NCBI RefSeq assembly: GCF_030272615.1
Contig: NC_081413.1
Span: 716,057,867-716,121,866 of the forward strand
Reading direction: 5' to 3'
DNA length: 64,000 nt
From: Cryptomeria japonica
Taxonomy: Eukaryota > Streptophyta > Pinopsida > Cupressales > Cupressaceae
Program-made: the position numbers and the translations under genes
Shown here: piece after piece, positions 12,290 to 23,938 of the stretch
Numbering within the stretch: the stretch's first letter is position 1
Layout: each line of letters starts with the position of its first letter
The notes under the pieces: model-generated
The model's database searches: none
Seen by the model: the letters and a program-made list of their open reading frames with translations, nothing else
Told to the model about the DNA's origin: nothing

Positions 12290-12780
12290 GATATCATCGA
12301 TGATTATATGCAGGACAGATAGAATGCATTTAAAATGAAAATGGTGTCACTGAGAGAATGCTGGCACAGCTTTCGTTAAGGTCAACATGATGAGGCTTTA
12401 ATTCAATACATATTCTAGGATGTGCTTTATGTGTATGTTTAGGCTATGGTGCTAACAAATGATTTATTTGGCTTTTACTATTAAAGAAAAGACTCTGGGC
12501 TTTGTAAGTGCTTTGAACACTACAAATGATATGTTGTTTAAGGTTTTAATCAGATTCCAAAACAAGTTACAAGACTTTCATCCATAACCGAAGTAGATTA
12601 ATGTAAAAGGATAGCGAACATCACACGGCACGGAATGCGTTAACATATGCAAGAAAACATTGTTAACAAATCAATAATGTGTGGGCTTGAATTTTTTAAT
12701 ATGTTAAAAGTCAAAAACTATCATCATGAGATAAGAGCCAAACGTTCAACTTATTCAGCTTCGAATTAGTTTTGGTTCTT
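12290..12780 (-). promoter_or_regulatory. Relic of a glycosyltransferase upstream region
   Basis: This segment lies downstream of gene A but resembles the sequence upstream of it (15650-16130). Shared words in the same order include TTAAAATGAAAATG, TGGCACAGCTTTC, TTAAGGTCAA, AATAAATGATTTA-like, CATCACACGGCACG and CAAAACACAC-like stretches. No glycosyltransferase exon follows on its left. It is best read as the upstream part of a lost third gene copy, present before the segmental duplication because copy B has it too (30735-31190). Any present promoter activity is unknown. Confidence 0.6.
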
Positions 12781-13127
12781 TTTTAATACAGCAAAACTAC
12801 AAAAGTCAATAAAATATTTTTTAGTTTTATTTATTCTGATTATTAAAGTTGTTGGTAAGGTATTAATTTGATTACTGAATTTTAAAAGATCAAGTTTATA
12901 TTTATAGATTTTATCTAAGATTAATAGTAGATAAAAAAAAAAAAAAAATTATTTTTTTAAAGATTAATGATTAAAAAAATAATGTGATAATATTGAATTC
13001 ACACAAAAAAAAATCATGTCAATTAATTACCAAATTTAAGAGCTAATTAAAGTGAACGTAAAACATAAATAAAAAGAGCATGGGTATACATTTTTTACAA
13101 TTATATTAAATACAACAAAATATAATG

Positions 13128-13133
13128 TTTTAT
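13128..13133 (-). terminator. Candidate poly(A) signal, gene A
   Basis: AATAAA on the minus strand, about 85 bp past the stop codon. The same hexamer and surroundings recur at 31588-31593 below gene B. Confidence 0.4.
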
Positions 13134-13214
13134 TATAAAATCTAGTTAGATGATCTTAATTTTTATCCATATTTACATTTTTCTTCTCTCAAATAGTTGA
13201 GAACCATTAACATT

Positions 13215-15584
13215 TCACCTATAAGGCTTTCTATGATGCAAAGAGTCTTGGCATTCTGTTTTGTTTGTCCAACCCATCTCTCTTCTTCTTCTTAATTCAA
13301 AAGGAGAATTTGGGTTGAAAGATTTAAATAGCACCCAATCATTGAGAGTTGCTCTGAGATCACCAATCTTAGCCCTTAAACCTTTACAACAATTTGCATG
13401 CATAGTGCAAACATCTTCTAATTTTGCCTTTGGCTCACAAAATCCACCAAAGTAACTTGTATCAAGGAACAAGATATCTAGACCAATGTGAGTAAAGTTT
13501 TTAGAATATTTCATCCTATTAAAGACGTTTTGATCATGTATTTTGGGATATCGAATAGTATAGGCATACCAAAGCTCATAGAGTTTAGCAGTTCGTTCAT
13601 TGGCATTAACAAATGAAAATCCAGTATTTGGATGGTTTGAGAGAGCATGTGGATTATGGTTGTAGTCATCACAAGATATTTGAAAATCTACCCCTTTTGA
13701 GAGCCTTTGGAATGGGTTTCGTAACCACATTACATCTGCATCCTGAAAATAACATTTGAAAATAATTAGTACAATTTATATAAGGATATATACAAATTTA
13801 TAAGATTTTTAAAAAAAGTTGATATTAAAAGAAAAAGGTGAGATGAAGAGAAAAAAATTGCAATCTTTCTATGAGCCCCAAATGTTTTGTTTCATCATGT
13901 TTTAAATTAAATTTGAGATGAAGAGAAAAAAATTGCAATCTTTCTATGAACCCCAAATGTTTCGTTTCATCATATTTTAAATTAATTTTTTTGTGATTGC
14001 TTTGAATTTATACAGGATTATTTATACTACTAAAAGTTAAGCACCAAACTTGATATAGCAAGCATATGAGAGCCCTGTCGAAATTCCCTTTCTAATATCA
14101 AAAATCTAAAATTCTTTTAAATAGACAGAGACAACTTTGATTCTTATATAATATATATGCCTGCACCAATGAGAAGCCTAATGTTGCTTCCAGAAGCGAC
14201 ACATCAATCCTGTCAGCTGAACCAATGAAATATTTCGTAATCAAAAATAGAATTTATTAGAATAACAACCTCTCCTTATAGTATTATATAAAGGTCATAC
14301 ACTTCTCATAATTTCAAGACAACTTTCAATTCTTGTATTATAATAAAACGTATAAAATTCAACTATAATTATTAAGATAATTTTGGTGATATGTGCACAT
14401 TTAAATAATAATTATATTAAAAAAATCCAACCAGTTAACCTATCTAAGTAATTTGTTTCTTATACGTTGTATTATGCAATTGGAAAAAAAAAAAATATTA
14501 GGACAAAAAAGTTCAAACTATTTGTCAGTCCAACAACTTATATCTATGCCTAGCTTTTTACTGATATTGAGACATGCTGAAATGAAATTTGAACCTTCAC
14601 CAAAACTGCTTCAAATTTGCGATTTTAGATTAAATCTACCTATGAACAGAGATAATTAATAAAAATGTCTCCAGACCTATGGATCTAGAATCCACGAAGG
14701 TGTGCATTTAATTTTCTCTAACAAACTTATTAACAAAATGGACTAGGCAAGTTTTGGAAACATAGAATTGTGGGTTATGTGACAAAACTTACAGTAAATA
14801 CGAAATTATATCTTCTTTCCACCACAGTCTTCAGAAAGAGAATTTTAGTCTGCGTCATCTTGACGTAATCAGGTGACATGAAGAACTTTTCCCCAGAAAA
14901 ATCAACACCCTCGGTTCTAAGCTCATAGCAATGGGGATGAATTTCTTTACAGCGGTTGAAAGCTTTTACATCCATGCCCACAATCAGGAGGTGGTTAAGT
15001 AACATGTGTGTTCCTTCCCCTACCCGAAAGCTTTCTAGAAAAAGATCTATTAAACTGTTTGGCTCCATCCATGCCCCATTCACTGGTGTGATGATCAGAG
15101 TCCTGTTTGGCATTGAAGCCTTCGCCAAAGCAATCTCCAGCTCGTCTGCATCACTTGCAACTTCTATCTGTAACAAACCCAACAAAAATGCTGAGTTAAA
15201 AAACAATGATGTTCACAGAGATTCAATAGACTACAAGAGCTTATTATAGGAGTCTAATTATATAGAGATCTTAAATACATTCAAAAACTTCGAGAAATTT
15301 ATTTTGAAAAACTTGTATTATTAGAAATAAAGAAAAAAACTAACAGTAATTAAATAAAACTAAAATATGATTACACTTACAGATGGAGATGTGGCTTCAG
15401 TTATTGTAGATGGAAATGTGGCTTCAGTTTTTGTAGATGGAGATGTGGCTTCAGTTTCTGTAGACAGAGGCAAAGGTCCTTTGCCGACCAAGTAACATAG
15501 CAAGATAAGCACCGTTAGGGAAGAAACCAGAAATATATCTCTGATGGGCTTATCAAGTTTCATTTCTCCTAAAACCTTTATCAT
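13215..15584 (-). CDS. GT77-type nucleotide-diphospho-sugar transferase, copy A
   Basis: A probable Golgi glycosyltransferase of the plant At4g15970-like group (Nucleotid_trans domain); the substrate is unknown. Three exons on minus, 15584-15381, 15167-14793 and 13742-13215, join in phase 0 to 368 residues, with GTAAGT donors and CAG acceptors. Residues 15-36 form one membrane segment (IRDIFLVSSLTVLILLCYLV) after a short basic N-terminus, as in type II enzymes. A Ser/Thr/Pro-rich stem of three 9-residue repeats follows. The domain has HLLIVGMD, HPHCYEL, EGVDFSGEKFFM, the nucleotide-sugar and metal-binding DAD in FTDADVMWLRNPF (across the exon 2/3 junction), HDQNVFN, LDTSYFGGFC and MHANCC. No stop or frameshift interrupts it. 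The start is the first ATG ahead of the membrane segment. Expression cannot be judged from sequence. Confidence 0.9.
13840..13988. repeat. 75-bp tandem duplication in intron 2 of gene A
   Basis: Two adjacent copies, starting at 13840 and 13915, differ at only a few positions. Copy B has a single diverged version, so the duplication arose in copy A after the split. Confidence 0.85.
15382..15462 (-). repeat. 27-bp coding minisatellite in exon 1 of gene A
   Basis: Three 27-bp units encode three copies of STxTEATxP in the stem of the enzyme. Gene B has one unit at the same place. The 54-bp difference accounts exactly for the exon 1 length difference (204 against 150 bp) and keeps the frame. Confidence 0.92.
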
Positions 15585-16240
15585 GGGAGAGCTTAATCGG
15601 CCTTGGAATATCCGATTCAGACTTTAGATGCAGAGATCTTTAGATGGAGAGGATATATACAATGCAATTAAAATGAAAATGAAGGTTGGCACAGCTTTCA
15701 TTAAGGTCAAAGTAATTTGGTTTTAATCTAATTCATATCATATGGGCTTGACTGCATTTTTGAACTTTCAATTGCGTGCTATGTATGCTATACGTTTTGG
15801 TAGTGGATTGTCATTAATAAATGATTTAATTGATTTGCGCTTTGACCCATTAGACAGAAAAGTTTGAGCCTCGTGAGTCTTTGCTTGTGTTCAAAGCTTC
15901 TGGATCATATATTCTATGTTCTCGATTAAATTCTAAAACAAATTCCAAGATAACTTGCGTGACTGGTGCGTGAATTAGACAGAAAGTTGATTGATGTAAA
16001 CTGATAGCAAACATCACACGGCACGCGATGTGTTTATATATGGAAAAGATGCATTGCTGCCAAACCCAAAACACACCATTGTTAAGTTCAAAAGTATCGT
16101 CATGGTATGTTTATGTGACAGGAGCCAAAGATCCAGCTAATAAAGGACGAAAACTTGAAAATTTGCATTTGAATATGAATGGATCGGTGCCTGTCAAAAT
16201 TTATGTGGTAACTAATTTCAAAAACTGGTGACAGTATCCT
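15585..16240 (-). promoter_or_regulatory. Upstream region of gene A with TATA-like box
   Basis: A TATATA at 15654-15659 lies about 70 bp upstream of the ATG on the minus strand, a plausible core promoter. The first 285 bp match the region above gene B (33460-33785). Farther out the match is to the downstream relics at 12.3-12.8 and 30.7-31.2 kb. No specific regulatory site was identified. Confidence 0.45.
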
Positions 16241-16299
16241 TTTTTGCCTTTGGAAGGCCTCAATTCTTTCCCAAGGTTTGATAATAATATATGGAAAAT

Positions 16300-16945
16300 C
16301 CATCAAGCGTGCAAGGCTATCTTTGCAATCATGATAATGATTCTTTTAATTAAAAAAATAAAATTTTACATTGAGTTGACTATATAATTGACATAAATAT
16401 TTATTATTTATGTATAAAAAGATATTTATTATTTTCACGTTTTTATTAAAAAGTAATAAAACAAGGATATTGGTTTAATACGAAGATAAGTTAAAAAGAC
16501 AACTTATAATAGGTCAAGAATAGATCATTGACAACATAGGTCATAATAGACCACTTACAACACATTAGCAAAACAGCTAGCAACCCACATCAAGGGTGGG
16601 TAGAAATTTCACCCACAACTCGAGTAAGAGTTTGGGAAGAGGAGGAAGAACAACCTTTCCTCTATCAATGAGTAACAATCTAGGCAATAAGATCATTTGG
16701 AACACCATCACAAAGGGGAACAAGAGGGGAAGTCCCCTTGGTGAGACTTTCAACATAAGGAGCAAAATGTTGACCAAGCAACACGACAACCACCAAAGGC
16801 TGGACCAAATCAAGACCTACAAGTAGAGAAGGGTCCACAAAGCATGAGGGGGCCACACAAGAATAAAGAAGCTTAGTAGTATTTGTACGACCTAATGAGG
16901 CCACACCAACAACAAAAGGCAAAAACATCATCCTAGGATTGGTGC
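16300..16945. other. Unassigned sequence
   Basis: AT-rich at the left, then a more balanced 16560-16945 with overlapping short frames on both strands and no recognisable domain. It runs directly into the truncated LTR start at about 16946. Confidence 0.4.
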
Positions 16946-18640
16946 AGGAGCACCTAGGCTACCATCAAGCCTCTAAAGGCAAATTTTGAATCTTTTATGT
17001 TTTGAAGTATGAAAGTTGTAAATAAGGTCTTTTAAGACCAAATATGATGTAATAAGGTCATTAAGACCATTTAATGTTAGATTAAGTCCTAGATGGGTCA
17101 TGTTGTTGATATTGCTCAAGGATTGTCAAAATTGTCATTTTGTGGCAAATATGTCTTAATAGGGTCATATATGGTATTTTATGATGTATGAAGGTATCTT
17201 AGTCGTATTTGGACCTATTCATATTGGTTGTGAGTCATGAAAGTCTTGGATTAAGTCTAAGTAGCATTTTTGAAAAAAATGTCAATATTGCCAAAATGTT
17301 GTTAAGGCAATTTTTGCAGTGTAAGAGCAATTAGGAGTTGGTTGGTTGAAACAAATCCAAAAGGTGGTTATTTCTATTGGGAGGCATTGGAGGAATTCAA
17401 ATAGGCCATTCCCACATTGATTTGGAGGTTGGATGGATATTCTGTATGGATAACTCAGTTTGAAAGGCAATTTGATGATCATTTTCTCTGCAATTTTATG
17501 TAAAAATGTTGCACTTTTCTTCATAACTTTATTATTTGGATGAATTAACACATAAGAGTGGATTTTTTGGAAATATTTATGTGTTACCTTTCATTTGGGA
17601 CTGGGTTGGTTCATTTTTATTGTGTTTTTATCCTTCTACAAGCAGATTTACCAAAACTGGTCTAAAACCCTAGGTTTTGGAGCTTTGTCAAAGAAAAATG
17701 TAGAACTCTCCATTCCATCAACAACTTGCCTCGAGACTTGGTAGAATGGTGGATATGGTAGTGTTACAGATGGGTTTTAAACAATTTTCGCAGGGGAAGA
17801 ACCTAAGTGTAGTTTTGGGCACTTGAGGGCTTAACATCCTCATGTGTTAAGCCAGTTGAAGGAGGGTTGAAGAAGATTTATGTGTTTTGGAACCAAAAAA
17901 ATCAAAGAGACCTTAGAACCTATTAAATCCTTTCATTTTTTCTATTTTATTTCATTCCAAGTTGAGTGGGTAAGTTGGTGGAGTCTCTAAGGGGTGTCTC
18001 TAGTGCATTTGGAGGCCTAATAAGGCTCTTGAAGGACTATAACAATCAAATTTTGAACACTTCTCTCCAAAACACCATAGCTTGATTTTGACATATGTTG
18101 TGTAAAGCCAAAATGGATATCCAAATATGGTTTTATTTATGGGTTATGACCCTTGTGTGAAAATTTATGCCCAAAATACTGAGTTTGTTGCACTAAAAAG
18201 CATATAGGTTGTACATTGTCAATTCATTTTTGGTCAAGCTGGTAAAAAACAATCTATGGTAATTTTGAGATATGTTCAATAACTTCCAAAAGGGTATCTG
18301 GAAGTGGTCTAGGGTTAGTGAGTCAAAATTTATGATCAAAAAACCTTCTGGGTAGGGCTGCTAGAATCTAGTCACACTAGAAAGCCAATGGTGTGGAATG
18401 GCCTAAAAGGGTTTTTTTCAAAGATGGATTTCGTTGATTTGATTCCAATTCATGGGTTTGTGGACATGATGAAATTTCTGCCCCTAGCCTTACGAGTGTC
18501 TTTTGTTGTGTTGCCTCAAATTGTCATTTTATGAGACATTGTCAAATAGTGGAAATCTTGGATTAAGTAACCTATTTTGTAGCCTAGAGTTTGGGGTTTG
18601 AAACCATAGCCTTGGTGTGTTGTAGAACCTCTTAGATCAC
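16946..18640 (+). mobile_element. LTR copy, left arm of giant inverted repeat
   Basis: It matches the LTR at 28060-29783 in the same orientation from GGAGCACCTAGGCTACC to GAACCTCTTAGA, lacking only the extreme termini. The sequence at 18949-20416 is its reverse complement, separated by about 300 bp. No internal domain lies next to it on the left, so it is a solo or truncated LTR. Confidence 0.8.
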
Positions 18641-18945
18641 GAGAGTCAAAAATATCTTACAATGATCCCCTGACATCATTCTTTTGTTTGCATTGTTTGG
18701 TGACGTGGATCTTACATGTCTATTATGGTTGGGCAACCTCCTCCATCATTGAGTTGTCAGGATGTGTGAGAAGCATCACCAAAATTTTGAGAATCATCTT
18801 AACCATCTACTCTACACATGTGTACATCCATGTGGACTTCCCTTTCTACAACCAAGTCACTTGCAACCTTCTCGATGGGTCACTAAAGTATTTCAAAAGC
18901 TTTATCTATAACACAAGATTTTGTCGATGGTCATCCCTTCTAATG
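18641..18945. other. Spacer of the inverted LTR pair
   Basis: About 305 bp of sequence not in the LTRs, with an open plus-strand frame at 18688-18948 lacking known motifs. It is probably flanking or internal sequence trapped when two oppositely oriented copies came together. If transcribed with the arms it would be the loop of a very long hairpin. Confidence 0.5.
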
Positions 18946-20416
18946 TGATGTAGAGTTTCTAAGAGGTTCTACAAAAATTCAAGGCTATGGTTTCAAACCC
19001 CAAACTCTAGGCTACAAAATAGGTTATTGAATCCAATATTTCTACTATTTGACAATGTCTCATAAAATGGCAATTTGAGACAACACAACAAAAGACACTC
19101 ATAAGGCTAGGGGTAGAAATTCCATCATGTCCACAAACCCAATTGGAATCAAATCAACCAAATCCATCTTTGAATCAAACCCTTTTAGGTCATTCCACAC
19201 CATTGGCTTTCTAGGGTGACTAGATTCTAGCAACTCTACCCAAAAGGTTTTTTGATCATAAACTTTGACTCACTAACCCTAGGCACAAACAAAGACCACT
19301 TCTAGATACCCTTTTAGAAGTTATTGAACATATCTCAAAATTACCATAGAGTTTTTTTTACTAGCTTGACCAAAAACGGACTGACAATGTACAACCTATA
19401 TGCTTTTTACTACAACAAACTCAATATTTTGGGCATAATTTTTTACACAGGGATCATAACCCATAAATAAAACCATATTTGGATATCAATTTTGGCTTTA
19501 CACAACATATGCCAAAATCAGGTTATGGTGTTTTGGAGAGAAGTGTTCAAAAATTGATTGTTATAGTCCTTCAAGAGCCCTATTAGGCCTTTAAATGCAC
19601 TAAAGACACCCCTTAGACACTCCACCAACTTGCCAACTCAACTTGGAATGAAATAACATAAAAAAAATGAAATGATTTAATAGGTTCTAAGGTCTCTTTG
19701 ATTGTTTTTGTTCCAAAACACATAACTCTTCTTCAAACATCCTTCAACTGGTTTAACACATGACGATGTTAAGCCCTCAAGTGCCCAAAACTATACTTAG
19801 GTTATTTCCCTACAAAAATTGTTTAAAACCCATCTGTAACACTACCATATCCACCATTCCACCAATTCTTGAGGTAATCCGTTGATGGAATGGATAGTTC
19901 TACATTTTTCTTTGACAAAGCCCCAAAACCTAGGGTTTTAGACCAGTTTTGGTAAATCTGCTTGTAGAAGGATTAAAACTCAATAAAATTGAACCACATT
20001 GGTCCCAAATGAAAGGTAACACAGATATATTTCCAAAAAGTCCACTCTTATGTGTTAATTTATCCAAATAATAAAGTTATGAAGGAAAGTGCAGCGTTTT
20101 TACATAAAACTACAGAGAAAATGATCATCAAATTGCCTTCAAACTAAGTTCTCCATACAGAATAACCATCCAAACTCCAAATCAATGTGGGAATGGACTA
20201 TTTGAAGTCCTTTGAGGATTACCAACTGAAATAACCACCTTTTGAATTTGTTTCAACCAACCAACTCCTAATTGCTCTTACAATGCAAAAATTGCCTTAA
20301 CAACATTTTGGCAATATTGACATTTTTTTAAAAATGCTACCTAGACTTAATCCAAGGCTTTCATGACTCACAAACAATATGAATAGGTCCAAATAGGACT
20401 AAAATACCTTCATACG
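18946..20416 (-). mobile_element. LTR copy, right arm of giant inverted repeat
   Basis: Reverse-complement copy of the same LTR. Its end (TGATGTAGAG on plus, that is ...CTCTACATCA on minus) corresponds to the CTCTGCATCA end at 29783. At 20416 it is cut about 250 bp before the LTR start by the Copia LTR at 20417. Confidence 0.8.
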
Positions 20417-20912
20417 TGTGATATTTTTCCAAGATAAAGAGCTCAATGAAAATTACAATATAGAGACAAAATATAGGACAAGAATAAATTGTATTCTCAT
20501 CAATAGATAAATGATCAAGAGTTTCTCATACAATGAATATGAGCCTACATATATAGGCAAGGCAATATGGATATGTGAGCACACAAACATAACATGTGGC
20601 TCAATAATAAACAAAGGTAGGTAGGAAATAGGTGTGGTAGGTAGGATAAACAATGAAATATTTCACATGAGGTGGATCACCCACCGAAGGTGGAATTATC
20701 ACTCCACAATAAGTGGATATGATAGAGTAGTAACAAGATCAACACCATAAAATATGGAAATTCTCCTACACACACTATCCCAATGTGAAAGAAACGCCCA
20801 AGTGTCTCATACCCAAACTAATATGAAATGCATTATCCTATGTAAACTTAAGTAAGGTATAATAATATCCAACATGAATAATTATTTACACCAACACCCC
20901 CCCTTAAGTGCA
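20417..20912 (-). mobile_element. Copia-type 3' LTR and polypurine tract, minus strand
   Basis: On the minus strand the sequence reads CACTTAAGGGGGGG (20897-20912) followed by TGTTGGTGTAAATAATTATTC. This is a polypurine tract and LTR start of plant Copia type. The LTR ends at about 20417 (TGTGATATT on plus), giving about 480 bp. Its insertion interrupts the inverted-repeat arm. The gag at 21101 points the opposite way, so the two are not simple parts of one element. Confidence 0.55.
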
Positions 20913-21100
20913 ACTTAGGGGAATGCACTTAAGTCTACAATGCAACTAAGAAGTGCAATATGGGTCTCGGCTATGAGGCCATGTTAGGTACCCATGTACA
21001 AATGCAAATGCGCGTAAACCAATGCAATGAAATCTCTCACAACTTCTAAGTATTCTCTCCTCTCTCTCCCCATCGTGTAGTATCTCTAAGTCTCGAAAAT
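20913..21100. other. Leader or untranslated sequence
   Basis: No coding content is visible. A TC-rich stretch (about 21055-21070) lies just before the gag start. Confidence 0.35.
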
Positions 21101-21905
21101 GGTGAATGGTCTTAAAGTCGAAGATAGACTTGAAGGTGCATCCAACTTCACCTCATTGGCATAGAAACAGTGCTTTTGGATCGACCATATTGCACTTGAA
21201 GAGATTGATCTTCTTCAATTCATAGAAGAAAAAATTTTATCCGAACCTGAAGATCATGAGGAGAAACTGCAATTTAAGAAAAATGCCATCAAAGCAAAGA
21301 AGGTATTAATCGACTCCGTAAGGGATCACTTGGTACCTCTCATCTCCAAGATGACAACTGCAAGAGATATGTTCAAGACCTTGGAAGGTTTATATGAGAT
21401 TAACAACGTCAGTAGGGCTCTTGCCTTGAGACAACAACTCCACCAAGTGAAGATGGCAAAAGGATATTCAGTCATCACCTATTTCATGAAAATTTTAAAA
21501 TTGAGAGATCAACTATGCACAATTGGGGATCAAGTGATAGATAAAGACCTTGTCATGCTACCCTTGAATGGTTTGCCTCATTCATGGGAGCCATTTATTC
21601 AAATATTGACAACCACAATCATTGATGGAGAGGGTATTGAGTACCCAATAGGGTCTATTGTCGTGACAAGAACATGGCTTCGGAGATACCCTATCAAGAA
21701 TTATGATGTTTGGTTGTTCAAGGACTTTGAAACACACAAACATATTCTTCATTTCTCTAACCTTGTTGTTGCAACAAATATTCATTTGATGAAGTATCGT
21801 GGTAGACCTCATAACAAGATTTTATGGAAAGTTCATGAATCTGACCACGAGGCAATACTTGACACAATATGGGTTAGAGATGATCTTGAAGGCTCACTTG
21901 ATTGA
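21101..21905 (+). pseudogene. Copia gag fragment (UBN2-type)
   Basis: From the ATG at 21101 the frame encodes a gag N-terminus (NGLKVEDRLEGASNFTSL, one stop, QCFWIDHIALEEIDLLQFIE). It continues as an open frame with MFKTLEGLYEINNVSRALAL and KLRDQLCTIGDQVIDKDLV, then LNGLPHSWEPFIQIL. These match the UBN2/gag-polypeptide region of plant Copia elements. After about residue 175 (about 21625) the frame stays open to 21905, but the sequence no longer resembles gag and no zinc knuckle, protease or pol follows. It looks like a gag start fused to unrelated DNA. No PBS or LTR of its own was identified. Confidence 0.75.
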
Positions 21906-21985
21906 TTCTACAGTTCAGAGTAGAATGATTTTGAGAATTTTGTATAAATCGTCGACGAATTGTTCTATATTCATTTTTTGTATAT

Positions 21986-22170
21986 ATAAATGCCCATGAG
22001 CTGATTTTTACATGTTTAGGGCATAATTTTGTATATTTAAGTGGAAATGAGTTGATTTGTACATATATACATGCCAAATTTTGTATATTAAAATGGCAAT
22101 GAGTTGAATCGCACATATTGTAATGCCAAATTTTGTATAAAAGCCCATGAGATGATTTGTAAAAGACAAT
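21986..22170. repeat. ~51-bp minisatellite
   Basis: Three and a half diverged units around ATGCCAAATTTTGTATATTA and AATGAGTTGATTTGTACAT. It directly precedes the 359-bp satellite. Confidence 0.75.
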
Positions 22171-22312
22171 TTTTTTTATAATCATAGATTTGAGTCATTA
22201 TCGAATCATAAGGGTCATAGATTGAGACTAGATACAATTTGAGCAAACATTGTCATTGTTGTCAAAAAAATTGTCAAAAAAGTTGTCAAGCAACTTCTAC
22301 ATTGCGTCAGTA

Positions 22313-23860
22313 GGGTATGACTCTCGATGTTCTAGTGCTTTGGGATGCACAACAGAGGCATGCCTAGCGTAAACTTTCCCACCCGGATGCGCTCGCAACG
22401 TCGGTTTGTGCATACGACGAACTGAATCAATTCTAGCCAATCTCGCAACTTTTCATTGCATGCAACTAACAGTTTTTGGAGCAGGCAAAAAAATGCTACT
22501 AATTGAAAATGGCTCCAATTCGTCAAAAACCAAGATAGAACATTATAGAGAAGCCTCACACGACCCCACAGGATCAAACGGATCGACCATATGTGTCCTG
22601 GATTGGAAGAAACAGTCCGTCAACTTTTGACAATTTTTTGGACTCAGGACACTTGAGATATTGCACTGGTACAGTATGACTCTCAACGTTCCGGTGCTTT
22701 GGGATGCACAACAGGGGCATGCCTAGCGTAAACCTACCCACCTGGATGCGCTCACGATGTCGGTTTGTGCACATGATGAACTGAATCAATTCTATCCACT
22801 CTTGCAACTTTTCATTGCATGCAACTGATGACTTTTGGAGCAGGCGAAAAATGCTACTAATTGAAAATGGCTCCAAGTCATCAAAAATAGAGATAGGCCA
22901 TTATAGAGGAGCCTCACGTGACCCCATGGGATCAAATGAATTGACCATATGTGTCCTGGATTGGAAGAAATAGTCTGTCAAATTTTGACAATTTTTTGGA
23001 CTCAGGGCACTTGAGAGATCGCACCAGTACGGTATGACTCTCGATGTTTTGGTGCTTTGGGATGCACGACAGGGGCATGCCTAGCATAAAAATTCCCACC
23101 TGGACGTGCTCGCGATGTTGGCTTGTGCACATGATGAACCGAATCAATTCTCACCACTCTTGCAACTTTTCATTGCATGCAACTGACTACTTTTGGAGCA
23201 TGCCAAAAAATGCTACTAATCAAAAATGGCTTTGAGTCATCAAAAACCAAGATAGGCCATTGTAGAGGAGCCTCACGTGACCCCATGGGATCAAACGGAT
23301 CGACCATACGTGTCCTGGATTGGAAGAAACAGTCCGTCAAATTTTGATAATTTTTTGGACTCAGGGCACTTGAGAGATCGCACTGGTACGGTATGACTCT
23401 CGACGTTCCAACGCTTTGGGATGCACGATAGGGGCATGCCTAGCGTAAACCTGCCTACCCAGATGTGTTCGTGATGTCAGTTTATGCACACGATGAACCG
23501 AATCAATTCTAGCCACTCTTGCAACTTTTCATTGCATGCAATTGACGAATTTTGGAGCAAGCGAAAAAATGCTACTAATCGAAAATGGCTCCGAGTCGTC
23601 GAAAACCGAGATAGGCCATTGTAGAGGAGCCTTATGTGACCCCACGGGATCAAGCGGATCGACCATATGTGTCCTGGATTTGAATAAATAGTCCGTCAAA
23701 TTTTGACAATTTTTTGGAGTCAGGGCACTTAAGAGATCGCACCGGTACGGTATGACTCTCGATGTTACGGCGCTTTGGGATGCATGATAGGGCCATGCCT
23801 AGCGTAAAGTTTCCCACCCGGACGTGCTCGCGACGTCGGTTTGTGCACAGGACAAACAAA
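22313..23860. repeat. 359-bp satellite, about 4.3 units
   Basis: The word GTATGACTCTC recurs at 22315, 22674, 23032, 23391 and 23750, a period of 358-359 bp. Four full monomers and about 105 bp of a fifth are present. Monomers are richer in G+C and CpG than their surroundings (for example GCGCTCGCGACGTCGG), and many differences between them are C/T or G/A at CpG sites. Each carries a similar open antisense frame of about 70 residues. The period is not a multiple of three, so the frame shifts from unit to unit and a repeated protein is not made. Confidence 0.93.
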
Positions 23861-23938
23861 ATTTGACCATTGCGAGCGTGAGGGTGCTCTCACACCAAAC
23901 ACATTGTTGTTTATATTCATATTGTCAATTTTTGTCAT

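Larger units (their letters stand above)
9962..15870. repeat. Segmental duplication, copy A
   Basis: This unit aligns, in the same orientation, with 29784-33785. Shared landmarks in order are a GTTGTTGATTCTC segment (about 9985 and 29812), CAAATTTAATTGGAGA (about 10519 and 30019), an upstream-region relic, the glycosyltransferase gene and its proximal upstream sequence. Copy A is longer because it holds the TIR element at 10164-10448 and the solo LTR at 10802-12220. Subtracting these leaves about 4.2 kb against 4.0 kb in copy B. Confidence 0.85.

Noticed and set aside
13261..13455. Plus-strand frame opposite glycosyltransferase exon 3
   Set aside because: It is a shadow of a well-supported minus-strand exon, and the same shadow occurs in copy B.
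18688..18948. 86-residue frame in the inverted-repeat spacer as a captured gene
   Set aside because: It has no recognised motif, no start context and only 261 bp. It is kept only as spacer sequence.
22332..23859. Series of similar 70-100-residue minus-strand frames as a gene family
   Set aside because: They are the same frame in each 359-bp satellite monomer. The period is not divisible by three and no start or splice logic joins them.
22313..23860. CRISPR-like array
   Set aside because: Whole 359-bp units are repeated without unique spacers, in a plant genome.
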